DNA of 14,374 nucleotides from Candidatus Omnitrophota bacterium (GCA_003485765.1 DNHS01000057.1:16735-31108); one strand, 5' to 3'; shown: positions 1-7,314, numbered from the stretch's first letter. A program made the numbers and translations. Notes: a model not told the origin generated them from the letters alone.

Positions 1-543
1 AAGACAACGGTTGCGAAAATGTTTGCAAAGCTTGGCGCTTATGCGATAGATGCAGATAAGGTTTATCATTCGCTTATCAGGCCAGAAAAAAACTGTTATA
101 AAAAAATAGTAAAGTATTTTGGAAAAGATATATTAGCAAAGTCTGGTCAGATAGATAGAAAAAAACTCGGAAACATTGTTTTTAAGGATAAATCAAAACT
201 TAAAATTCTGAATAGCATTACTCATGATGAAGTGATAAAAGGGATAAAAAGAATTGTAAAGACAAAAAAAGGAAAGGTTATTATTGAGGCGCCGCTTTTG
301 ATAGAATCAGGTTTTTATAAGGAAGTGGATAAAGTAATATTGGTAGCCAATAAGGAAGAAGAGCAGGTTAAAAGAATAAAAGAGGCGAGGGGATTGTCTT
401 CTAAGAAGATTCTGAAGAGAATAAGAATGCAGATGCCTTTTAAGAAAAAATTGGCATTAGCGGACTTTATCATAGATAATAGCGGTTCAAAACGAGATAC
501 ATTAATCCAGGTCAAGGAGATCTGGAAACAAAAAGGGGTATAA
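1..543 (+). CDS. coaE: Dephospho-CoA kinase, 5'-truncated by window edge
   Basis: CoaE phosphorylates dephospho-CoA with ATP, the last step of coenzyme A synthesis in the cytoplasm. The reading frame is open from base 1 and starts inside the ATP-binding P-loop: the first codons read K-T-T-V-A-K, the tail of the family's GSGK(S/T)T motif, so about 10 N-terminal residues lie outside the window. The ATG at base 19 is internal, not the start. Family signatures that remain are the D-A-D-K segment at about bases 49-60, a L-N-x-I-T-H segment at about 208-225, the E-A-P-L-L segment at about 286-300, and the C-terminal A-D-x-I-I-D-N-S-G segment at about 460-486. Rho begins one base after its stop, so the two genes are probably cotranscribed. 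CoA supply fits the acetyl-CoA pathway genes further down, though this gene is universal. The identification is firm; only the missing 5' end is uncertain. Confidence 0.95.
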   Translation, partial: KTTVAKMFAKLGAYAIDADKVYHSLIRPEKNCYKKIVKYFGKDILAKSGQIDRKKLGNIVFKDKSKLKILNSITHDEVIKGIKRIVKTKKGKVIIEAPLLIESGFYKEVDKVILVANKEEEQVKRIKEARGLSSKKILKRIRMQMPFKKKLALADFIIDNSGSKRDTLIQVKEIWKQKGV

Positions 544-544
544 T

Positions 545-1810
545 ATGGACGTGAAAGAAAAATTGGATATTGAAAAATTGAAATCAATGAAGATATCAGA
601 GTTGAATAAGATTGCGCATGATTTGAATGTGAACGAGGTAAGCGGACTCAAAAAACAAGATCTGATATTCAAGGTTCTCCAGGCTCAGACAGAAAAGGAT
701 GGGCTTATATTCGGAGAAGGGGTACTGGAGATATTGCCTGATGGATTCGGTTTTCTTCGTTCGCCGAACTATAACTACCTGCCGTGTCCTGACGATATTT
801 ATATTTCGCCTTCGCAGATCAGAAAATTTGAACTGAGGACAGGCGATACAGTGAGCGGGCAGATACGGCCTCCAAAAGAAGGCGAAAGATATTTCGCGTT
901 ATTAAAGGTGGAGGCTGTTAATTTTGAAAGCCCTGAAGCGGCAAAGGACAAGGTGCTTTTCGATAACCTTACTCCAATATATCCTAACGTAAGGTATAAA
1001 TTAGAGACGAAAACCATAGATACATCTATGCGCATAATAGATTTATTGACTCCTATAGGAAAAGGCCAGAGGGGAATGATAGTTGCGCCTCCTTATAGCG
1101 GTAAAACTATAATAATGCAAAAGATGGCTAATAGCATTGCAACCAATTTCCCAGATACCATTATTATGGTGTTATTGATAGATGAGCGGCCCGAAGAAGT
1201 TACTGATATGCAAAGATCTGTAAAAGGCGAGGTTATCAGTTCTACTTTTGACGAGCCTGCTGAAAGGCATGTTCAAGTTGCAGAGATGGTGCTTGAAAAA
1301 GCAAAGAGGCTGGTGGAACATAAAAAAGATGTAGTGGTGCTTTTGGACAGCATAACAAGGCTAGCCAGGGCATACAATACTGTAGTGCCTCATTCAGGCA
1401 AAATACTTTCAGGAGGAGTGGATTCAAACGCGCTTCATAAGCCAAAAAGGTTTTTCGGCGCAGCAAGAAATATAGAAGAAGGCGGAAGTCTTACTATCAT
1501 AGCAACAGCCCTCGTGGATACAGGCTCAAGGATGGATGAAGTTATTTTTGAAGAATTCAAAGGCACAGGTAACATGGAACTACAGCTTGACAGAACATTG
1601 TTCCAGAGAAGGGTTTATCCTGCGATAGATATCAAAAGGTCTAATACCAGAAAAGAAGAGCTCTTGGTAAACGAAAAAGAGCTTCAGAGGATATGGCTTC
1701 TCAGAAAAGTCCTGAATGAATTAAATAGCGTAGAAGCCATGGAACTTCTGATAGAGAAAATCAGCAAAACCAAAACAAATGACGATTTTTTGGAGAGCAT
1801 GAACAAATAA
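545..1810 (+). CDS. rho: Transcription termination factor Rho
   Basis: Rho is a hexameric RNA-dependent ATPase that loads on unstructured RNA and releases RNA polymerase. This copy has 421 residues, like E. coli Rho (419), with no large insertion. Domains in order are a SAP-like Rho_N domain (about 10-47), a cold-shock-like RNA-binding domain (about 57-125, with G-F-G-F at 67-70), and a RecA-type ATPase domain (about 130-415). Visible motifs are Walker A ending G186-K187-T188, the catalytic D-E-R-P-E-E region at 213-218, Walker B ending D268, the R-loop region S-G-G-V-D at 289-293, and the arginine-finger region T368-R369-K370. Just before the Walker lysine the usual P-K-A-G-K-T reads P-Y-S-G-K-T; the Tyr184 replaces a lysine that in E. 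coli (Lys181) contacts the nucleotide and bicyclomycin. The ATG follows a G-rich ribosome site (AAAGGGG at 533-539) in the end of coaE. Family assignment is certain; the effect of the substitution is inference. Confidence 0.97.
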   Translation: MDVKEKLDIEKLKSMKISELNKIAHDLNVNEVSGLKKQDLIFKVLQAQTEKDGLIFGEGVLEILPDGFGFLRSPNYNYLPCPDDIYISPSQIRKFELRTGDTVSGQIRPPKEGERYFALLKVEAVNFESPEAAKDKVLFDNLTPIYPNVRYKLETKTIDTSMRIIDLLTPIGKGQRGMIVAPPYSGKTIIMQKMANSIATNFPDTIIMVLLIDERPEEVTDMQRSVKGEVISSTFDEPAERHVQVAEMVLEKAKRLVEHKKDVVVLLDSITRLARAYNTVVPHSGKILSGGVDSNALHKPKRFFGAARNIEEGGSLTIIATALVDTGSRMDEVIFEEFKGTGNMELQLDRTLFQRRVYPAIDIKRSNTRKEELLVNEKELQRIWLLRKVLNELNSVEAMELLIEKISKTKTNDDFLESMNK

Positions 1811-1837
1811 AATCGCGATTAACGAAGGGAGTTAGAT

Positions 1838-2044
1838 ATGAAAGACAAGATTCATCCAGAATACAAGGAAGCAACTATTACATGCGCATGCGGAGAGGTT
1901 ATTCACACTCGCTCTACAAAACAGAACTTGCGTGTGGAAATATGCTCTAAATGCCACCCGTTTTTCACTGGCAAACAGAAATTCGTAGATTCCGCTGGCA
2001 GGGTGGAGAAGTTTTTGAAGAAATATAAGAAGGAAGAGAAGTAA
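1838..2044 (+). CDS. rpmE: Large-subunit ribosomal protein L31, zinc-binding type
   Basis: L31 is a small protein of the large ribosomal subunit that helps bridge to the small subunit. The 68-residue length is normal. It belongs to the zinc-binding (C+) form: Cys16, Cys18, Cys36 and Cys39 form the two C-x-C and C-x2-C half sites, followed by the conserved H-P-F-F-T-G-K-Q stretch and the F-V-D-S-A-G-R-V-E-K-F segment. The ATG at 1838 is supported by a purine-rich GAAGGGAG ribosome site at 1824-1831. It lies 27 bases after rho and 32 bases before prfA, and the rho-rpmE-prfA-prmC order is common in bacteria such as Bacillus relatives. In species with two L31 genes the C+ form is stored zinc that can be swapped out under zinc starvation; a C- partner is not visible here. 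Confidence 0.96.
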   Translation: MKDKIHPEYKEATITCACGEVIHTRSTKQNLRVEICSKCHPFFTGKQKFVDSAGRVEKFLKKYKKEEK

Positions 2045-2076
2045 TAACTTTTAGAGCAAAGCCCGGCAATATTATT

Positions 2077-3144
2077 ATGTTCGAAAAACTAGACTCTTTA
2101 TTAAAACGTTACGACGAACTGCATAAATTAATAGCAGACCACGATATTATATCCGATATGGATAAATATCAGAAGCTCGCCAGAGAACTGTCGTCGCTCG
2201 GAGATATTGTTAAAAGATACAATGAGTATAAGAAGATTGTCTCTGAGATAAGCGGCGCAAAGCATCTTTTAGAAAAAGAAGCCAATAAAGAAATTATTGA
2301 AATGGCTGAGAAAGAGATCGAAGAGCTTGAGGGCAAAAAGAAACAGCTTGAGCTTGTATTGGAAGAAATGATACTTGAGGAAGACCCTGACTCGGATAAA
2401 GATGTTATTATGGAAATAAGGGCTGGCACAGGCGGCAGAGAGGCTTCATTATTCGCAGGGGATCTTTTCAGGATGTATTCCAAGTACGCTGCAAAAAACA
2501 ACTGGAAGGTAGAGATTATGGACGCGCATTCTGCTGAAGGAGGGGGATTTAAAGAAGTGATATTCGCTGTAAAAGGCCAGAGTGTTTATAAAAAACTTAA
2601 ATACGAGAAAGGCACGCACAGGGTTCAGAGGGTTCCTGCTACAGAGGCATCAGGCAGGATTCATACATCTGCTGTAACTGTTGCTGTCTTGGCTGAAGCA
2701 GAAGAAGTAGATGTGCAGATTAGCCCTCAAGACATCAGATTGGATGTCTTCAGGTCATCAGGCGCAGGCGGTCAGGGTGTAAACAAGATAGAATCAGCTG
2801 TGCGTATTACACATATACCTTCAGGCATGGTTGTTACCTGCCAGGATGAAAGATCGCAGAATAAAAATAAAGAAAAAGCCATGAGAGTATTAAGAGCAAG
2901 GCTTCTAGAACACACCAGGAAAGAGCATGAAGAAAAAATAGCAAAGGACAGGCGCATCCAGGTAGGCACAGGAGATAGAAGCGAGAAAATCAGGACTTAT
3001 AATTTCCCAGACCGCCGCGTTACGGATCATAGGATAGGATTTACTATACACGACCTGCCCAATGTAATGGAAGGCGAAATGGATAAAATCTTAAATGCTC
3101 TCATTGAAGCAGAAAGAAAGTTAAAATTAAACCAAGTCATATAG
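2077..3144 (+). CDS. prfA: Peptide chain release factor 1 (RF1)
   Basis: RF1 recognises UAA and UAG stop codons in the ribosomal A site and triggers peptide release. The 355-residue length is typical. It is RF1 and not RF2 because the codon-recognition tripeptide reads P187-A188-T189, where RF2 would have S-P-F. The catalytic G231-G232-Q233 motif sits in the usual S-S-G-A-G-G-Q-G-V-N context. The N-terminal third (about 1-100) is a charged helical coiled domain, followed by the central superdomain and the basic C-terminal tail. The next gene, prmC, encodes the methyltransferase that modifies the GGQ glutamine, so enzyme and substrate are made together. No strong ribosome site is visible before the ATG; the start was chosen because the M-F-E-K-L-D opening matches the family. 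Confidence 0.97.
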   Translation: MFEKLDSLLKRYDELHKLIADHDIISDMDKYQKLARELSSLGDIVKRYNEYKKIVSEISGAKHLLEKEANKEIIEMAEKEIEELEGKKKQLELVLEEMILEEDPDSDKDVIMEIRAGTGGREASLFAGDLFRMYSKYAAKNNWKVEIMDAHSAEGGGFKEVIFAVKGQSVYKKLKYEKGTHRVQRVPATEASGRIHTSAVTVAVLAEAEEVDVQISPQDIRLDVFRSSGAGGQGVNKIESAVRITHIPSGMVVTCQDERSQNKNKEKAMRVLRARLLEHTRKEHEEKIAKDRRIQVGTGDRSEKIRTYNFPDRRVTDHRIGFTIHDLPNVMEGEMDKILNALIEAERKLKLNQVI

Positions 3145-3155
3145 AAAGCGAAAGA

Positions 3156-4019
3156 ATGATATTGAAGAATAATATTTGCAAAAAAGATATTTTTTATTTA
3201 ATCGATAAGTATTCACACGCTATTCCCAGGGTAGAGGCGGAAATGCTCCTGGAATATTTATTTAATTGCGCTAGAATCGATTTATACATAAAGGATTTTA
3301 AAGTCGATGAGACAATAGAAGAATTATATGACTCTCTAGTTAGCCGCCGTATAAGCGGAGAACCTGTTCAATACATTACAGGCCGCGCAGAATTCATGGG
3401 GCTGGATTTTATTGTAACAAAAGATGTTTTTATTCCAAGGCCAGAAACTGAGCTTCTTGTAAACATGACACGTGACACGTTAAACGTAACACAAACAAAG
3501 AATCCTAAAATATTAGACTTATGCACCGGCAGTGGAAACATTGCCGTAAGTTTGGCAAAATTAATACAAGAAGCTGAAATAGTTGCAACAGATATATCCG
3601 AGCCAGCGTTAAAAATAGCAGAGAAAAATGCAGTCAGGCATAATTTAAGCGATAGAATTAAGTTTTATAAAGGAAATATTTTTAACGCTTTAATATTTGC
3701 TAAAAATCCGAAATTTGATATAATAATCTGCAACCCGCCTTACATAAAAGAAGACGAACTTCCATATTTACAGAAGGAAGTTAAAGTTGAGCCTGAGATT
3801 GCTTTGAATGGCGGAGGAGATGGCCTGGATTTTTACAGGATTATAGCAAAAGAGTCGCATAGATATTTGAAAAAATTCGGCAGTATTTTATTAGAGATAG
3901 GTTTTGGCCAAAAAAAGGACGTAGAAAATATCTTCTCATCATATAATATATTTGAGATATATAAGGTAATTAAGGATTTTTCAGGTATAGAAAGGGCAAT
4001 GTGGATAAATTTATTATAG
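3156..4019 (+). CDS. prmC: Release-factor glutamine methyltransferase PrmC
   Basis: PrmC uses S-adenosylmethionine to N5-methylate the glutamine of the GGQ motif in RF1 and RF2. The protein has 287 residues, near the family norm. An N-terminal helical domain (about 1-90) holds the R-I-S-G-E-P-V-Q-Y-I substrate-binding region, followed by F-I-P-R-P-E-T-E at 92-99. The SAM-binding motif I is L-D-L-C-T-G-S-G at 120-127, and the catalytic N-P-P-Y motif is at 193-196. The short linker between the two domains (about residues 104-112) is encoded by a heptamer micro-repeat at 3466-3493, listed separately. The gene begins 11 bases after prfA, and its last 19 bases overlap the start of murA. Confidence 0.96.
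   Translation: MILKNNICKKDIFYLIDKYSHAIPRVEAEMLLEYLFNCARIDLYIKDFKVDETIEELYDSLVSRRISGEPVQYITGRAEFMGLDFIVTKDVFIPRPETELLVNMTRDTLNVTQTKNPKILDLCTGSGNIAVSLAKLIQEAEIVATDISEPALKIAEKNAVRHNLSDRIKFYKGNIFNALIFAKNPKFDIIICNPPYIKEDELPYLQKEVKVEPEIALNGGGDGLDFYRIIAKESHRYLKKFGSILLEIGFGQKKDVENIFSSYNIFEIYKVIKDFSGIERAMWINLL
3466..3493 (+). repeat. Degenerate 7-base tandem repeat inside prmC
   Basis: Four consecutive heptamers read TGACACG, TGACACG, TTAAACG and TAACACA. The first two copies are identical and the others are related. The run also contains a small inverted repeat (ACGTT-A-AACGT at 3478-3488). Because 7 is not a multiple of 3, each copy is read in a different frame, and the stretch encodes the polar linker M-T-R-D-T-L-N-V-T between the two PrmC domains. 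This could be replication slippage tolerated in a flexible linker, or a copy of a dispersed genomic micro-repeat. One copy of the pattern in this window is too little to decide. Confidence 0.55.
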
Positions 4020-5266
4020 AAGGCGGAGTGAGATTAAGAGGCGCTGTAGAAATAAGCGGAGCTAAAAACGCTGCGCTTCCGATACTCGCAGCCACCCTTC
4101 TGACAGATGAAAAGAGCGTTATAAAAAATGTCCCGCCTTTACGGGATGTATACACAATGCTCAGGATACTCAGGAATCTTGGTGTCAGAGCTGATATGGA
4201 AGACGGGGTCTGTATTATTCATCCAAATGGATACAATAATTACGTTGCGCCATATAAACTTGTCAGCACAATGAGGGCTTCTGTGTGCGTACTTGGCCCC
4301 TTGCTTGCGAAATTAAAGCACGCAGAAGTATCAATGCCTGGAGGGTGCGTAATAGGGCCTAGGCCGATCGATTTACATATAAAAGGCCTTAAAGCCATGG
4401 GGGCTGACCTGAAAGTAGAGCATGGATATATAATTGCAGATGCAAAAAATCTTAAAGGCGGACGTGTTTATCTTGGAGGCAAATTTGGTTCGAGTGTTCT
4501 TGCGACAGCCAATGTTATGATGGCTGCGACTCTTGCAAGAGGAAAAACTGTTATTGAAAATGCTGCGTGCGAACCAGAGGTTTGCGACCTGGCAGATTTT
4601 CTTGTTAAGATGGGCGCTAAAATAAAAGGCCAGAGGACGCCAATATTAGAAATAGAAGGCGTAAAATCTCTACATGGAGCGGAATATTCAATAATAAATG
4701 ACAGGATAGAGGCAGGCACTTTTATGATAGCATCTGCGATTACAGGAGGAGATGTGTTAATAAAAGGCGCTAACATAGAACATCTGGGAGCTGTGATAGA
4801 TAAATTAAAAGATGTTGGCGTGAAAATTACAAACACAAAAGACGGGCTTCGCGTTGTAAAAACAGGTTTTATAAAACCTGTTGACGTTACTACTTTGCCT
4901 TATCCGGGTTTTCCTACTGATATGCAGGCCCAGATGATGGCTCTCATGTGCATGACTAAAGGCATAAGCGTGATAACAGAGAAGATATATCCGGAAAGAT
5001 TTATGCATATAAGCGAACTCGCAAGAATGGGCGCGCATATTATACTGGAAGGCTCTAGCGCAATAGTCAAAGGCGTTTCGAAGCTGAGCGCAGCTCCTGT
5101 AATGGCTTCTGATTTAAGGGCAAGCGCAGGCCTGGTTCTGGCAGGACTTGTTGCAAAAGGCAAAACAGAGATATCCAGGATATATCACCTTGACAGGGGG
5201 TATCATAATATAGAGGAGAAATTAGAAAAATTAGGCGTTAAAATAAAAAGGGAAAAAGAAGACTAA
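4001..5266 (+). CDS. murA: UDP-N-acetylglucosamine 1-carboxyvinyltransferase MurA
   Basis: MurA transfers enolpyruvate from phosphoenolpyruvate to UDP-N-acetylglucosamine, the first committed step of peptidoglycan synthesis in the cytoplasm. The 421-residue length is standard for this inside-out alpha/beta barrel. Catalytic Lys22 and Asn23 are present in S-G-A-K-N-A-A-L-P. The flexible loop keeps the active-site cysteine at Cys116 (P-G-G-C-V-I-G-P-R-P), the residue alkylated by fosfomycin, so the enzyme is predicted to be fosfomycin-sensitive, unlike Asp-type MurA. The F-P-T-D-M-Q-A-Q segment with the catalytic-region aspartate is also intact. The ATG lies 19 bases upstream of the prmC stop, in another frame. 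The presence of murA shows that the host makes a cell wall. Confidence 0.97.
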   Translation: MDKFIIEGGVRLRGAVEISGAKNAALPILAATLLTDEKSVIKNVPPLRDVYTMLRILRNLGVRADMEDGVCIIHPNGYNNYVAPYKLVSTMRASVCVLGPLLAKLKHAEVSMPGGCVIGPRPIDLHIKGLKAMGADLKVEHGYIIADAKNLKGGRVYLGGKFGSSVLATANVMMAATLARGKTVIENAACEPEVCDLADFLVKMGAKIKGQRTPILEIEGVKSLHGAEYSIINDRIEAGTFMIASAITGGDVLIKGANIEHLGAVIDKLKDVGVKITNTKDGLRVVKTGFIKPVDVTTLPYPGFPTDMQAQMMALMCMTKGISVITEKIYPERFMHISELARMGAHIILEGSSAIVKGVSKLSAAPVMASDLRASAGLVLAGLVAKGKTEISRIYHLDRGYHNIEEKLEKLGVKIKREKED

Positions 5267-5280
5267 CGTGGAGGTCTTAA

Positions 5281-5523
5281 ATGGCAGTAAGAATTAGATT
5301 AAAAAGATTAGGGACAAAAAAGAAACCTCATCAAAGGATTGTCGTATGCGACATAAGGCGCGCAAGAGATGGAAAAACAATAGAGGAGTTAGGCTATTAT
5401 GACCCATCCAGGAAACCAACCTTTATAAGCATAGATAAGGAACGGGCCAGGTTTTGGTTGTCAAAAGGCGCTACGCCTACGGAGATAATAAAGAGCCTTT
5501 TCAAAAAACAAGGCGTGATTTAA
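5281..5523 (+). CDS. rpsP: Small-subunit ribosomal protein S16
   Basis: S16 is an early-assembling protein of the 30S subunit. The 80-residue product has the family N-terminus M-A-V-R-I-R-L-K-R-L-G and the E-L-G-Y-Y-D-P segment followed by the second-half helix. The start is well supported by a strong GGAGGT ribosome site at 5270-5275, five bases before the ATG. rpsP opens the block rpsP-trmD-rplS found in many bacteria. Only seven bases separate it from trmD, so there is no room for rimM or the KH-domain gene often found between them. Confidence 0.97.
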   Translation: MAVRIRLKRLGTKKKPHQRIVVCDIRRARDGKTIEELGYYDPSRKPTFISIDKERARFWLSKGATPTEIIKSLFKKQGVI

Positions 5524-5530
5524 CTATCAA

Positions 5531-6223
5531 ATGCGCATAGATGTCCTGACAATATTCCCAAAGATGTTTGATACGGTGCTGGGAGAGTCTATTGTAAAGA
5601 GGGCTAAAGAAAAAAGAGTTGTTGAAATAAATGTAATAGATTTAAGGCTTTTTTCAAAAGATAAGCACAGAAAGGTGGACGATAAGCCTTTTGGCGGGGG
5701 GCCTGGCATGGTGATGAATGCCGAGCCATTTTTTGAAGCGGTTAACTATATACGAAAGAAGACAAAAGACCGCAGGCTAAAGACAAGGACAATACTCCTG
5801 ACTCCCAAGGGCAAAAAATTCGATCAGGCCCTTGCGCTAAAGTTATCAAAATATGAGCACATGGTGCTATTGTGCGGCCATTATGAAGGCATAGATGAGA
5901 GGGTTGCAGAAGGCCTTGCAGACGCTGAAATATCAATAGGGGATTTTGTTTTGACTGGTGGAGAATTGCCTGCCATGGTAATAATTGACAGCATTGTGAG
6001 GCTTTTGCCTGGCGCGCTTGGAGATGAAAATTCTTCCAAGGACGAATCATTTTCAGAAAACTTTTTAGAATACCCGCATTATACAAGGCCGGCTGATTAC
6101 AATGGCATGAAAGTTCCGGATGTGCTTTTGTCCGGGGATCATGAGAAAATAAAAGAATGGAGAAAGAAAGAAGCGCTGAAAATAACAAAAAAGAAAAGGC
6201 CGGATTTGATAAGCAATAGCTAG
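5531..6223 (+). CDS. trmD: tRNA (guanine-37-N1)-methyltransferase TrmD
   Basis: TrmD methylates N1 of G37 next to the anticodon of several tRNAs, using S-adenosylmethionine, and so prevents +1 frameshifting. The 230-residue protein is slightly shorter than E. coli TrmD. The SPOUT knot region is clear: G-G-G-P-G-M at 55-60, L-C-G-H-Y-E-G-I-D-E-R at 114-124, and S-I-G-D-F-V-L-T-G-G-E at 135-145. The C-terminal Y-P-H-Y-T-R-P at 181-187 is intact. At the position aligned with the proposed catalytic base of E. coli TrmD (Asp169, in D-S-F) this protein has Glu172, with Asp171 immediately before it (D-E-S-F). I cannot tell whether Glu works there or whether this is a normal variant. No strong ribosome site precedes the ATG, so it may depend on translation coming from rpsP. 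Confidence 0.96.
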   Translation: MRIDVLTIFPKMFDTVLGESIVKRAKEKRVVEINVIDLRLFSKDKHRKVDDKPFGGGPGMVMNAEPFFEAVNYIRKKTKDRRLKTRTILLTPKGKKFDQALALKLSKYEHMVLLCGHYEGIDERVAEGLADAEISIGDFVLTGGELPAMVIIDSIVRLLPGALGDENSSKDESFSENFLEYPHYTRPADYNGMKVPDVLLSGDHEKIKEWRKKEALKITKKKRPDLISNS

Positions 6224-6234
6224 GCGTTTATTAT
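6206..6234 (+). promoter_or_regulatory. Possible sigma-70-type promoter ahead of rplS
   Basis: TTGATA at 6206-6211 and TATTAT at 6229-6234 each match the sigma-70 consensus boxes at five of six positions and are separated by 17 bases. The -35 box lies in the last codons of trmD. Transcription would start near 6241 and give a leader of about 44 bases before the rplS ATG. This would let rplS and the genes after it be expressed apart from rpsP-trmD. In A+T-rich DNA such matches arise by chance, so confidence is modest. Confidence 0.35.
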
Positions 6235-6241
6235 AACATTC

Positions 6242-6270
6242 TGTAACTTTTATGCAATTTTGTGCAACTT
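6242..6270 (+). repeat. Three short direct repeats in the rplS leader
   Basis: The segment reads as three related units of 10-11 bases: TGTAACTTTTA, TGCAATTTTG and TGCAACTT. The best pair, TTTTATGCAA at 6248-6257 and TTTTGTGCAA at 6258-6267, differs at one base. They fill the gap between trmD and the GGAGG ribosome site of rplS (6276-6280). A spacing close to one helical turn would suit a protein-binding site on DNA. Binding of a ribosomal protein to the leader RNA is another option. The repeats are visible; any function is inference. Confidence 0.45.
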
Positions 6271-6284
6271 AAAATGGAGGAATC

Positions 6285-6677
6285 ATGGACATTATCAGAG
6301 AGCTGGAAAAAGATTTTATGAAAAAGGGAATCACTGACTTCAAGGTGGGCGATACTGTCAAAGTGGCAGTCAAGATAAAAGAAGGCGATAAAACTAGATC
6401 CCAGGCCTTTGAAGGCATCGTTATTGCCAGAAAAGGGTCTGGAATAAAAGAGACCTTTACGGTCAGGCATATATCTTTTGGAGAAGGAGTAGAGAGGGTG
6501 TTCCAGATGCATTCCCCGCAGATAGATTCAGTGAAGGTTATTAAAAAAGGTAAAGTTAAAAGAGCAAGGTTATATTATCTGAGGAAAAGAATTGGCAAGC
6601 ACACAACAGTCGAAGAAGAGAGAGAAGTTGTTAAAAACCAGGCAGATGTTGTCTTGGGAAAAGAAGGCGTTTCTTGA
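6285..6677 (+). CDS. rplS: Large-subunit ribosomal protein L19
   Basis: L19 lies at the interface between the two ribosomal subunits. The first 110 or so residues are a standard L19: the opening M-D-I-I-R-E-L-E-K, then F-K-V-G-D-T-V-K-V, F-E-G-I-V-I-A-R-K-G-S-G-I, F-T-V-R-H-I-S-F-G-E-G-V-E-R, and the basic K-V-K-R-A-R-L-Y-Y-L-R segment. The total of 130 residues is about 15 longer than the usual 115, because of a charged C-terminal tail after R-I-G-K. Those tail codons overlap the start of rnhB in another frame. The start is fixed by GGAGG at 6276-6280, with four bases to the ATG. Confidence 0.96.
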   Translation: MDIIRELEKDFMKKGITDFKVGDTVKVAVKIKEGDKTRSQAFEGIVIARKGSGIKETFTVRHISFGEGVERVFQMHSPQIDSVKVIKKGKVKRARLYYLRKRIGKHTTVEEEREVVKNQADVVLGKEGVS

Positions 6678-7314
6678 AGGCGCTTCTATAATAGTAGGCC
6701 TTGACGAAGCTGGCAGAGGCCCTCTCGCAGGCCCTGTGGTGGCAGGCGCTGTTATTCTAGGACTTTCTCCATTGAAGAGGTTCAGGATCCAGAGGTACAA
6801 AGAGAGAATAGATGATTCCAAAAAACTCCAGCCGCTAGAAAGAGAAAGGGCATTCAAAGAAATATCAGCCAGGGCTGTTTTTGGAATAGGCATTAAAGAT
6901 CATAAATACATAGATAGAGTTAACATACACATGGCAACGCTTGCAGCAATGAAGCAGGCAGTTAAAAAATTGATATCCAAATTCTGCCGCCTGGCTAATA
7001 AAAAAGAAATAGATATCCAAAAAGATATCTGCGTTCTTGTAGATGGCGTGTTCGGCGGGTTTCTCCCCTATAAAACAACCCCAATTATAAAAGGCGATTC
7101 CAAGAGCTTTTCCATAGCAGCTGCGTCAATAATGGCAAAGGTAACGCGCGATGCGATTATGAACCAATATGATAAAAAATATCCTCTTTATGGTTTTTCA
7201 AAACACAAAGGATACGGCACAAAATTTCACTTAGAGGCCATTAAGCGATACGGACCCTGTTTGATACACAGAAAAAGTTTTGCGCCCCTAAAAAATGACA
7301 TTTGCGAGAATTAA
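6646..7314 (+). CDS. rnhB: Ribonuclease HII
   Basis: RNase HII cleaves RNA in RNA-DNA hybrids and at single ribonucleotides embedded in DNA. Placing the start at 6646 gives 222 residues opening M-L-S-W-E-K-K-A-F, which matches the usual length of sequence ahead of the D-E-A-G-R-G motif. An upstream in-frame ATG at 6592 would add 18 lysine-rich residues with no family counterpart and deepen the overlap with rplS from 32 to 86 bases. Active-site acids are Asp20 and Glu21 (D-E-A-G-R-G), Asp133 (L-V-D-G) and Asp151 (G-D-S-K-S). The D-D-S-K-K-L motif at 56-61 and the C-terminal H-K-G-Y-G-T-K segment are present. Two modest insertions (about 42-54 and 112-127) lengthen surface loops. It overlaps rplS upstream and yraN downstream, so translational coupling is likely. 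Confidence 0.94.
   Translation: MLSWEKKAFLEGASIIVGLDEAGRGPLAGPVVAGAVILGLSPLKRFRIQRYKERIDDSKKLQPLERERAFKEISARAVFGIGIKDHKYIDRVNIHMATLAAMKQAVKKLISKFCRLANKKEIDIQKDICVLVDGVFGGFLPYKTTPIIKGDSKSFSIAAASIMAKVTRDAIMNQYDKKYPLYGFSKHKGYGTKFHLEAIKRYGPCLIHRKSFAPLKNDICEN

Noticed and set aside
5742..6188. Minus-strand open frame opposite trmD (148 codons)
   Set aside because: It is wholly inside the trmD gene and has no ribosome site or family signature.
6592..6645. Upstream in-frame ATG for rnhB at 6592
   Set aside because: It would add 18 residues without a counterpart in RNase HII and overlap rplS by 86 bases; the ATG at 6646 gives a normal N-terminus.
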